From Acidimicrobiales bacterium (lineage in GTDB: Bacteria > Actinomycetota > Acidimicrobiia > Acidimicrobiales > JANYDT01): DNA of 7,444 nt. The notes under the pieces are model-generated. The model was not told where the DNA came from. It did not search any database and worked only from the letters and a program-made list of their open reading frames with translations. The position numbers and the translations under genes are program-made. The stretch spans positions 1-7,444 of the forward strand of contig JANYHQ010000475.1 of assembly GCA_025358985.1 (NCBI GenBank). The letters are read 5' to 3'. Positions 1 to 6,215 of the stretch are shown here, piece by piece; positions within the stretch are counted from its first letter, which is position 1, and each line of letters starts with the position of its first letter.

Positions 1-1
1 G

Positions 2-1885
2 TTGCCGTTGCGTGACTACTTCCTGCGGCAACTGCCGATGGTCGGCAATGGTCGACTTTCGTGGGACTGGATGCTGTTCGGGTTCGGGTTCGTGGTCTTC
101 TTGATGCTGACCAAAGAGCCGAAATGGGTCGATGCCCTCACCGTTACGATGGGGGTGGCGATCGTCCTGCTCTCGATGGTGGTGCTCACGGGATACGCAG
201 GGCAACTGTCGCTCGGTCAATACGCCATGGCTGGCTTCGGCGCCTTCGTCGCGGGCCGACTCGTGGCCGTCTTCCACGTCCCGTTCTTGGTCGGTCTACT
301 GGCTGGAGTGGCGGCCGCCATACCCCTCGGTGTCGTCTTCGGCTTGCCTGCGGTTCGAACGCGTGGCATCAACCTCGCCATCGTCACGTTGGGGATGGGC
401 ACCACGATGGAGCTGATGCTCTTTCGGAACCGGAGCTACACCGGCGGCGTGCAAGGCACTCAGGTCGGCAACCCTCAACTCTTTGGCTTCGACATTGGAT
501 CCATCAAGCACCCGGCCCGCTACGGAATCTTCGTGGTGTTCATGGCGATCTTGACGGTATGGATGGTTTCGAATGTCCGCCGGGGCCGCAGCGGACGTCG
601 ACTTCTCGCCGTACGCACCAACGAACGCGCCGCGGCATCTCTCGGCATCGACGTCGTGGTGGCAAAGCTGTTTGCGTTTTCGTTGGCCGCTGCCATTGCT
701 GCTCTCGGCGGAATCCTTCTGGCATTTCGCCTCAGTTCAATCAGCTATCAGTCGTTCACGAACTTCACGTCGGTCACGTATGTGGGCCTGGCCTTGGTGG
801 GCGGGGTCGGTCATCTGCTGGGTGCCTTCGTGGGGGGAACCATGGCCACGGCGGCTCTCAACCAACAGATCCTTGAGGCAACGTGGGACGGAGTTGGACG
901 CTGGATCCAGCTCATCAGCGGCATCGCAATCCTGTTGACCGTGCTTGCTTACCAGGACGGCGTGGCGGCGGAGTGGGTCAAGGTCTTCCGACTCGCCAAG
1001 AAGGCACGCAAGTGGGGCAGGCCGTACGTCATTGAGCTTGCTGATGTCGCCGATCCCCACGCCGACGACCACCACTCCAAAGTTGCGCCCCGAACCTTGA
1101 CCATCGAGGGGCTCACCGTGCAGTACGGCGCCGTGGTAGCTGTCGACCATGTCAACTACCGGCTAGAACCGGGCACCGTCACCGGCTTGATCGGACCGAA
1201 CGGGGCAGGCAAGACGTCGCTCATCGACGCCATCAGCGGATTCGCGTCAGCCGAAGGGCGGGTTTTGCTCGACGATCTCGACCTGTCGAAACAGTCCGCT
1301 ATGAAAAGAGCGAGGGCCGGGGTGGCCCGGTCGTTTCAGTCGCTCGAGTTGTTCGAGGACGCCACGGTGTTCGAAAACCTCAGCGTTGCCGCCGACCCTC
1401 AGGACCTTCGTTCCTACTTGCGCGACCTGATACGACCGGTGAACCCACCGTTCGCACCTGCGGTGGTCCGGGCCATTCTCGAGTTCCAGCTCGACAAAGA
1501 CCTACACCGCGACGTCAAGGACCTGTCGTACGGAAAGCGACGACTGCTGTCGATTGCTCGAGCAGTGGCGATGCAACCCAGCGTCTTGCTGCTCGACGAA
1601 CCGGCCGCTGGGCTGAGTTCTGCCGAGAGTATGGAGTTGGGAGCCGTAGTTCGTCGTCTGGCCGAGGACTGGGGAATGGCGGTCCTAGTGGTTGAGCACG
1701 ACATGAACTTCGTGATGGGAGTGTGTGACCAGGTGGTTGTCCTCGACTTTGGGCGGCTGATTGCCTCGGGGTCACCTGAGCATGTCCGGAGCAATCCAGC
1801 GGTGATAGCTGCGTATCTCGGCGACGAGTCCGATGAAGCAGTGCGTGAATTGGCGACGGCGACTGCAGTTGGAGGCGGCGCGTGA
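2..1885 (+). CDS. Fused LivM permease-LivG ATPase of a branched-chain amino acid-type ABC importer (probably 5'-partial)
   Basis: This inner-membrane importer subunit joins a LivM-like permease and a LivG-like ATPase in one 627-residue chain. Residues about 24-318 are hydrophobic with roughly 8-9 membrane spans. They carry the LivM fingerprint GYAGQLSLGQYAMAGFGAF (64-82) and the ATPase-docking EAA-like loop around 198-237 (AVRTNERAAASLGI). A polar linker (about 325-363) leads to the ATPase: Walker A GPNGAGKTS (398-406), Q-loop Q446, signature LSYGKRR (508-514; LivG proteins typically have a YGxxRR form rather than LSGGQ), Walker B D532-E533 in LLLDEPAAGL, and switch H566 in VVEHDMNFVM. The end (AAYLG) is typical of LivG. 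Permease-ATPase fusions of this family are known in actinobacteria. The listed start is a TTG one base from the window edge, so the true start, and possibly a fused LivH domain, may lie upstream. The substrate cannot be told from sequence: the family moves branched-chain amino acids, urea, short amides and aromatic acids. Confidence 0.93.
   Translation: MPLRDYFLRQLPMVGNGRLSWDWMLFGFGFVVFLMLTKEPKWVDALTVTMGVAIVLLSMVVLTGYAGQLSLGQYAMAGFGAFVAGRLVAVFHVPFLVGLLAGVAAAIPLGVVFGLPAVRTRGINLAIVTLGMGTTMELMLFRNRSYTGGVQGTQVGNPQLFGFDIGSIKHPARYGIFVVFMAILTVWMVSNVRRGRSGRRLLAVRTNERAAASLGIDVVVAKLFAFSLAAAIAALGGILLAFRLSSISYQSFTNFTSVTYVGLALVGGVGHLLGAFVGGTMATAALNQQILEATWDGVGRWIQLISGIAILLTVLAYQDGVAAEWVKVFRLAKKARKWGRPYVIELADVADPHADDHHSKVAPRTLTIEGLTVQYGAVVAVDHVNYRLEPGTVTGLIGPNGAGKTSLIDAISGFASAEGRVLLDDLDLSKQSAMKRARAGVARSFQSLELFEDATVFENLSVAADPQDLRSYLRDLIRPVNPPFAPAVVRAILEFQLDKDLHRDVKDLSYGKRRLLSIARAVAMQPSVLLLDEPAAGLSSAESMELGAVVRRLAEDWGMAVLVVEHDMNFVMGVCDQVVVLDFGRLIASGSPEHVRSNPAVIAAYLGDESDEAVRELATATAVGGGA
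1871..1875 (+). promoter_or_regulatory. Ribosome binding site for livF
   Basis: GGAGG lies 6 bases before the GTG at 1882, inside the last codons of the upstream permease-ATPase gene. It supports the GTG start and, with the 4-base GTGA overlap (1882-1885), implies coupled translation of the two transporter subunits. Confidence 0.7.
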
Positions 1886-2769
1886 CACCGTTGCTGGAGA
1901 CCCGCAACCTCAAGGCCGGTTACCTGAGTAGAGAGGTGGTTCGAGCAGTCAATCTCACCGTCCAGCGGGGCGAGGTGGTGTGCCTGCTTGGCCCCAACGG
2001 TGCAGGCAAGACGACCACGCTGATGACCATCGCCGGTGAGCTGATGCCGGTCGATGGACTGGTCTTGTTCAACAACGTACCGACCTTTACGCCAATGTAT
2101 CAACGGGTACGAAACGGCATCGGCCTGGTTACCGAGGACCGGTTGGTGTTCACCAAGCTTTCCACGCGCGACAATCTGCGCATCGGCGGCGGTTCGGTCG
2201 ACGATGCGCTCGCCCTGTTCCCGGAGCTCGAACCGAGGCTGTCGGTTCGAGGCGGGATGCTGTCGGGTGGCGAGCAACAGATGCTGGCCCTCGCCCGAGC
2301 ACTCAGTCGCAAGCCGTCGCTCCTGCTCGCCGACGAGCTGTCCCTCGGCCTTGCGCCGATGATCGTCGACCGGCTGCTGAGCGCAGTCCGGACAGCGGCT
2401 GACCAGCACGGGACTGGCGCCTTGATCGTGGAGCAGCACGCTCGCAAAGCATTGAAGTATTCCGACCGGATGTATCTCATGGCGCGCGGCCAGATTCAAC
2501 TCGAACTCCCCTCCACCGAGGCCCTGGAACGCCTCGACGAGATCGAAGCTGCCTATCTCAGTGGCGTCTCCGAGACCGAGGAGGACCACATCGAGCGGAA
2601 GCGTCGAAAGAACAAACGAAAGGCGTGGAGGCGCCTACGAGTACGCGAACGCGAGCTCGAACGTCTCACCGGGAAGGTCGTCTCCACAAGAAGCACGGAA
2701 GATGACGAACTGTACCTCGACAAAGAACAACGACGACGAGACCAGGCCATGCGCCAGAAGAGGAGGTAG
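1882..2769 (+). CDS. livF: LivF-type ATPase of the branched-chain amino acid-type ABC importer, with charged C-terminal tail
   Basis: This is the second ATPase of the importer, expected to pair with the LivG domain encoded just upstream. Visible motifs are Walker A GPNGAGKTT (37-45), the LivF-type Q-loop region VTEDRLVF (83-90), signature LSGGEQQ (127-133), Walker B LLLADE (147-152), SLGLAP (154-159) and switch H186 in VEQHA. The usual LivF end, AAYLSG, falls at about 223-228, which matches the roughly 235-residue family length. Another 67 residues follow (229-295), very rich in Arg/Lys (about two dozen) with interspersed Glu/Asp. They look like a helical or coiled-coil tail. Walker B is followed by Leu153 where Pro is usual. 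The GTG start overlaps the upstream stop by 4 bases. The last two codons, AGG AGG, double as the ribosome binding site of the next gene. The LivF assignment is secure; the role of the tail is unknown. Confidence 0.93.
   Translation: MTPLLETRNLKAGYLSREVVRAVNLTVQRGEVVCLLGPNGAGKTTTLMTIAGELMPVDGLVLFNNVPTFTPMYQRVRNGIGLVTEDRLVFTKLSTRDNLRIGGGSVDDALALFPELEPRLSVRGGMLSGGEQQMLALARALSRKPSLLLADELSLGLAPMIVDRLLSAVRTAADQHGTGALIVEQHARKALKYSDRMYLMARGQIQLELPSTEALERLDEIEAAYLSGVSETEEDHIERKRRKNKRKAWRRLRVRERELERLTGKVVSTRSTEDDELYLDKEQRRRDQAMRQKRR
2761..2766 (+). promoter_or_regulatory. Perfect Shine-Dalgarno for the DUF3556 gene, encoded in the end of livF
   Basis: AGGAGG spans the two terminal arginine codons of livF, just before its TAG stop, and sits 9 bases before the ATG at 2776. 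It fixes the start of the membrane-protein gene and places it firmly in the transporter operon. Confidence 0.85.
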
Positions 2770-2775
2770 CTGATC

Positions 2776-4572
2776 ATGGGCTACAGAACTGCAGAACTGC
2801 CACCGGTCGCGCTCGATGAGTTCGCCAAAATCCCCTTCTTCGAACGAATGAAGTTGTTGCAACTGCATTGGGTGGAAGAGGGCTTTGGTACTCCCAAGAA
2901 CACGTCCATTTTTTATATGTGGAAGCTGTTCTGGTACGGACTGTTCGGACTGATCTTCGCTGGAGCCTTTACCAAAGGTCTGGAGTTCAACAACATCGCC
3001 GGTTGGTGGAACGAACCGATCCTGTACCAGAAGCTGATGATCTGGACCATCTTGTTGGAGATCATTGGGCTGGGGGCAACGTGCGGGCCGCTGGCGTTTC
3101 ACTTCGACCCGCCGATCGGGGGGATCCTGTACTGGTGGCAGAACGACACACTTCGGGTCCCGCCGTATCCCAATCATGTCCCGTTCACCAAGGGCAACCG
3201 GCGTACGCCTTGGGACACCGGCTTGTACAAGGCCATCCTGGCCAGCCTGGTTCTACTGATGTTCCTGTCGGGAGACCGAACCGTCGACGGGCTGCCCAAA
3301 GGCAGCGCCGGCATCCTTCCTCAGTGGGCAGTGCTGTTGTATTGCTCGCTCATTCTGATCATGGGTCTACGCGACAAGGTGGTGTTCCTGTCGGCGCGCT
3401 CCGAGCAGTACGTCCCCACCTTGCTCGCTTTCGCGTTGATGGGCAACTTCGTCAACATGGTCGTCGCTGCGAAAATATTCATCGTGGTCGTTTGGATGGG
3501 TGCAGGCTTTTCGAAGATGCAACACGGCTTTTCGAGCACGGTGGCGATCATGGTGCAAAACACACCGTGGGTGGTGTGGGATAAATTCCGCAAAGCCACG
3601 GTGAGGGACTATCCGAACGATCTCCGACCATCCCGGCTTACCCATCTGCTGGCCCATATCGGTGGCACCACGTGCGAACTGATCATGCCGTTGGTGTTGC
3701 TGTTTTCACCATATAAAAGCCTCACCTGGGTAGCAATCATTTCCATTTGGATGCTCCATACGTTCATCATTTCCACATTCCCATTGGCCGTGCCGTTGGA
3801 GTGGAACGTGTTCTTCATGTTTTGTGTGGCGTTCCTGTTCGCCAACTTCCACGCCAGTGAGGGTTATGGAGTCGGTGACATGAGTCCGACCCTGCTGGCA
3901 ATCGTGGTGTTCGCGGCTCTGTTCCCGATTGTCCTCGGAGCCCTCCGACCCCAGTACGTCTCGTTCCTGGTGGGGATGAAGCAGTACGCCGGCAACTGGG
4001 CATCGGCCACATTCTCGTTTCGCAACAAGTCGATGGAGGACCGGATCAACGAGCGGATCGTGAAGGCCGCCGACAACCAAATCGACCAGATCGAGCCGCT
4101 GTTCGGCAAAGAAATCTCGGAGATCTTCATCCAGAAGGCGGTGGCGTTCCGCATGATGCATCCAATGGGCCGTATGCACATCTCAGCCCTCATGCGCCAT
4201 ACTCCTGGCCTCGATGATCGGGTACAGCGAGAAGGCGAGTTCGTGAGCAATGTCCTCACCGGATGGAACTTTGGCGACGGCCACTGTATCGACGAGCGCT
4301 TGATCGCAGGGATGCAAGAGCGGTGCCAGTACGAGCCCGGGGATGTAGTGGTGGCGTTTACCGAATCGCAGCCGGCGTTTAGTAAGAAGGTGCAGTACCG
4401 GGTGATCGACGCTGCGCTCGGCACGGTAGAGAAGGGGTGGTACCACAACGATGACGCTGCCAACGAACAACCGTGGCTACCCAATGGCGCAATTCCCCAT
4501 ACGGTCACCTGGACCCTGCCGGGCTACGTTGCGCCCGGAGTACCGCATCCCGGCACCGGAGGCCGAAAGTGA
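2776..4572 (+). CDS. DUF3556-type polytopic membrane protein of unknown function
   Basis: This 598-residue protein resembles the actinobacterial DUF3556 family; I recognise the N-terminal pattern of HWVEEGFGTP (31-40), GWWNEPILYQK (76-86), a GLGATCGPL segment (98-106), DPPIGGILYW (111-120) and LRVPPYP (126-132). About eight hydrophobic spans are visible, roughly 46-65, 86-104, 152-165, 182-198, 212-240, 302-335 (possibly two), 341-358 and 371-390. The C-terminal 200 residues (about 400-598) are soluble, with WNFGDGH (497-503) and a basic, Pro/Gly-rich end. The segment WMGAGFSKMQHGF (240-252) loosely recalls the HTTM/gamma-carboxylase-like membrane fold; that is only a hypothesis. No catalytic function is established that I know of. 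It begins 6 bases after livF with a strong ribosome binding site, so it is expressed with the importer. AT-rich codon patches occur near 2908-2921 and 3702-3720, unlike the flanking genes. Length and start look complete. Confidence 0.8.
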   Translation: MGYRTAELPPVALDEFAKIPFFERMKLLQLHWVEEGFGTPKNTSIFYMWKLFWYGLFGLIFAGAFTKGLEFNNIAGWWNEPILYQKLMIWTILLEIIGLGATCGPLAFHFDPPIGGILYWWQNDTLRVPPYPNHVPFTKGNRRTPWDTGLYKAILASLVLLMFLSGDRTVDGLPKGSAGILPQWAVLLYCSLILIMGLRDKVVFLSARSEQYVPTLLAFALMGNFVNMVVAAKIFIVVVWMGAGFSKMQHGFSSTVAIMVQNTPWVVWDKFRKATVRDYPNDLRPSRLTHLLAHIGGTTCELIMPLVLLFSPYKSLTWVAIISIWMLHTFIISTFPLAVPLEWNVFFMFCVAFLFANFHASEGYGVGDMSPTLLAIVVFAALFPIVLGALRPQYVSFLVGMKQYAGNWASATFSFRNKSMEDRINERIVKAADNQIDQIEPLFGKEISEIFIQKAVAFRMMHPMGRMHISALMRHTPGLDDRVQREGEFVSNVLTGWNFGDGHCIDERLIAGMQERCQYEPGDVVVAFTESQPAFSKKVQYRVIDAALGTVEKGWYHNDDAANEQPWLPNGAIPHTVTWTLPGYVAPGVPHPGTGGRK

Positions 4573-4586
4573 GCGGTGTGGCGCCA

Positions 4587-4609
4587 ACCCGGTGATCAGG
4601 TGACCGGGT
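4587..4609. promoter_or_regulatory. Perfect 7-bp inverted repeat covering the start of the FAD oxidoreductase gene
   Basis: ACCCGGT (4587-4593) and ACCGGGT (4603-4609) are exact reverse complements separated by a 9-base loop. In RNA the 3' arm would pair the first two bases of the GTG start (4608-4610), with the weak ribosome binding site partly in the loop. It could be a translation-control hairpin, a DNA operator or a weak attenuator or terminator of the upstream gene. No T-run follows. It could also be chance in GC-rich DNA. Confidence 0.4.
4598..4603 (+). promoter_or_regulatory. Weak ribosome binding site for the FAD oxidoreductase
   Basis: AGGTGA ends 4 bases before the GTG at 4608. The spacing is short, and the site lies mostly in the loop of the 4587-4609 inverted repeat. 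No earlier start is possible because an in-frame TGA sits at 4593-4595. Confidence 0.4.
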
Positions 4610-6065
4610 GAGTTCCGCAATTGTGGTGGGCAGTGGGCCGAATGGGCTGGCGGCCGCCGCTCGCCTGGCTCGAGCCGGACTCGAGGTCACTGTGCTGGAG
4701 GCGAGTGATTCGATCGGTGGTGGTACGCGCAGTTCCGAGATGATTGTCCCCGGGTTGCTGCACGATCACTGTTCCGCATTCCACCCGATTGCTGCCGCCT
4801 CGCCGTTCCTCACCACGCTCGACCTCGGCGCCCACGGGCTCACGTGGCTGCATCCTGCGGTTGACTGTGTCCACCCGATCGATGACGGTTCGGCCGGTGT
4901 GTTCTACCGTTCCATCGATCAGACCGCCCACGGCCTAGGGCGCGACGGGCAACGGTGGCGCCAACTCTTCGAGCCGTTGCTCAAGCGGTTCTCCGACGTA
5001 CTTGGCGATGCAACGCAGCCAGTTCTGCGAGTGCCGCAACATCCGGTGCCGTTGGCCCGTTTCGGGGCGGCCGCGTTGCTCCCGGCCACCACGCTGGCCC
5101 GGGCGTGGAAGACGGAGCAGGCCAAGGCTCTCTGGGCTGGCGTGGCCGCTCACGCCTTCTATCGGCTCGATCGCCCGTTCACCAGTGCCGTCGGTTTGAT
5201 GCTCCTGCTCTCCGGGCATGCCGAGGGGTGGCCGGTGGCCAAAGGTGGCTCACAGGCAATCGCTGACGCCCTGGCAGCCGACATCCGTGCTCATGGTGGT
5301 GTCATCGAAACCAATCACCGTGTGAAGTCGAGCGGCGAACTCCCACCCAGCGACGTCTTGATGCTCGACGTTTCACCGTCGGCCGCCGCCGACCTCCTCG
5401 GCTCACAACTACCGGCCCGCGTCGCCCGTGCGTATCGCTCCTACAAGCACGGCCCCGGAGTGTTCAAGGTCGACTTCGCAGTTGAGGAGGGTGTTCCGTG
5501 GACAGCGCAGGCGGCTCGTTTGGCGGGCACGGTCCATCTGGGCGGTGCGTTGGCAGAAATCGTGGCCAATGAGGACGCTGTGCTTCGTGGGGCCATGCCC
5601 GAGCGACCGTTCGTGTTGATCGGACAGCAGTATCTGGCGGATCCGAGTCGGTCCGTGGGCAACGTGCACCCGGTGTGGAGCTATGCGCACGTACCAAATG
5701 GCTACATGGGCGATGCCACGGCCGCCATCATCACCCAAATCGAACGTTTCGCCCCAGGTTTCCGCCAGCGGATCATCGGTACGGCGGTGCGTTCCACCAC
5801 TGAGATGTCGCTGCACAATGCCAACTACGTGGGGGGCGACATCATAGGTGGCGCATCCTCGCCGTTCCAGCTTCTCTTCAGGCCGCGGTTCGCACGCGAC
5901 CCGTACTTCACCGGCATCCCAGGTACCTATCTCTGCTCGGCGTCCACACCACCCGGGGCAGGTGCTCACGGGATGTGCGGCGCCAATGCGGCGGCTCGCG
6001 CCCTAACGGAATTGGGCACTCCAAAGTCGCGCCACACCTCGGCACCGAGTGAAAACTTGGCGTGA
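4608..6065 (+). CDS. FAD-dependent oxidoreductase, phytoene dehydrogenase-like (CrtI/COG1233 class)
   Basis: This 485-residue cytoplasmic or membrane-associated flavoenzyme has an N-terminal Rossmann dinucleotide-binding site: IVVGSGPNG (5-13), the acidic residue E31 at the end of the second strand (VTVLEAS) and the following IGGGTRSSE (36-44). The C-terminus holds the second FAD-contact motif of the family, YLCSASTPPGAGAHGMCGANAA, written across about residues 444-465. Length and both motifs fit the COG1233 group, which includes carotenoid desaturases and many uncharacterised desaturases or oxidases. No phytoene synthase or other carotenoid gene is in the window, so a carotenoid substrate is not supported. 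The GTG start is the only one that keeps the Rossmann strand and lies just after an in-frame stop. The gene follows the DUF3556 gene by 35 bases on the same strand and is probably in the same operon, possibly with extra control from the start-codon dyad. The fold is secure; the substrate is unknown. Confidence 0.9.
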   Translation: MSSAIVVGSGPNGLAAAARLARAGLEVTVLEASDSIGGGTRSSEMIVPGLLHDHCSAFHPIAAASPFLTTLDLGAHGLTWLHPAVDCVHPIDDGSAGVFYRSIDQTAHGLGRDGQRWRQLFEPLLKRFSDVLGDATQPVLRVPQHPVPLARFGAAALLPATTLARAWKTEQAKALWAGVAAHAFYRLDRPFTSAVGLMLLLSGHAEGWPVAKGGSQAIADALAADIRAHGGVIETNHRVKSSGELPPSDVLMLDVSPSAAADLLGSQLPARVARAYRSYKHGPGVFKVDFAVEEGVPWTAQAARLAGTVHLGGALAEIVANEDAVLRGAMPERPFVLIGQQYLADPSRSVGNVHPVWSYAHVPNGYMGDATAAIITQIERFAPGFRQRIIGTAVRSTTEMSLHNANYVGGDIIGGASSPFQLLFRPRFARDPYFTGIPGTYLCSASTPPGAGAHGMCGANAAARALTELGTPKSRHTSAPSENLA

Positions 6066-6082
6066 TGTCGATGGCCACGCCA
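6058..6082. terminator. Small hairpin overlapping the oxidoreductase stop codon (possible weak terminator)
   Basis: TGGCGTG (6058-6064) and CACGCCA (6076-6082) form a perfect 7-bp stem with an 11-base loop across the TGA stop (6063-6065). A competing 5-bp stem, ATGGC (6071-6075) with GCCAT (6079-6083), shares bases with it. No T-run follows, so a classical intrinsic terminator is not shown. Confidence 0.25.
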
Positions 6083-6215
6083 TGTGCCGACCCGAGTGCA
6101 AACCGTATTCGAATGGGGACGAACATCTGATCCAATGATTGGTGATCCGAACCGCATGGCTGACGATCGCCACCACCGGGCTTGCGGCACTCGTCAACGA
6201 CATTAGGCAACTCAC
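6066..6215. other. 150-base spacer between the oxidoreductase and P450 genes
   Basis: This is the longest non-coding stretch in the window. It contains the second arm of the stop-codon hairpin and a small dyad at 6129-6147. Just before the P450 there is a very weak promoter-like pair, TTGCGG (6182-6187) and TAGGCA (6204-6209), 16 bases apart; the latter lacks the final T of the usual -10 box. If that pair is real the transcript would be almost leaderless, which is common in actinobacteria. I see no convincing coding sequence here on either strand. Confidence 0.5.
6129..6147. promoter_or_regulatory. Operator-like imperfect inverted repeat upstream of the P450 gene
   Basis: The core CCAATGATTGG (6132-6142) is a perfect 5-bp dyad around one central base. 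GATC sits on both sides (6129-6132 and 6144-6147) with a two-base offset on the right. The position, about 70 bases before the P450 start, fits an operator for a dimeric repressor, but no regulator gene is in the window and chance is possible. Confidence 0.25.

Noticed and set aside
1523..1543. LivG signature reads LSYGKRR rather than LSGGQ
   Set aside because: LivG ATPases commonly have a YGxxRR-type signature, so this is a family trait and not a defect.
2326..2340. LivF Walker B reads LADEL instead of the usual LDEP
   Set aside because: The catalytic Asp-Glu pair is intact and neighbouring residues vary in actinobacterial ABC ATPases, so no loss of function is implied.
1414..2589. A 391-codon open frame on the minus strand opposite livG/livF
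   Set aside because: It lies wholly antisense to two well-supported ABC ATPase domains with intact motifs, shows no recognisable domain, and is a typical shadow frame in GC-rich DNA.
4608..6065. Carotenoid biosynthesis gene (crtI)
   Set aside because: The fold is CrtI-like, but no crtB, crtE or cyclase lies nearby and the COG1233 group is functionally broad, so the specific name is not justified.
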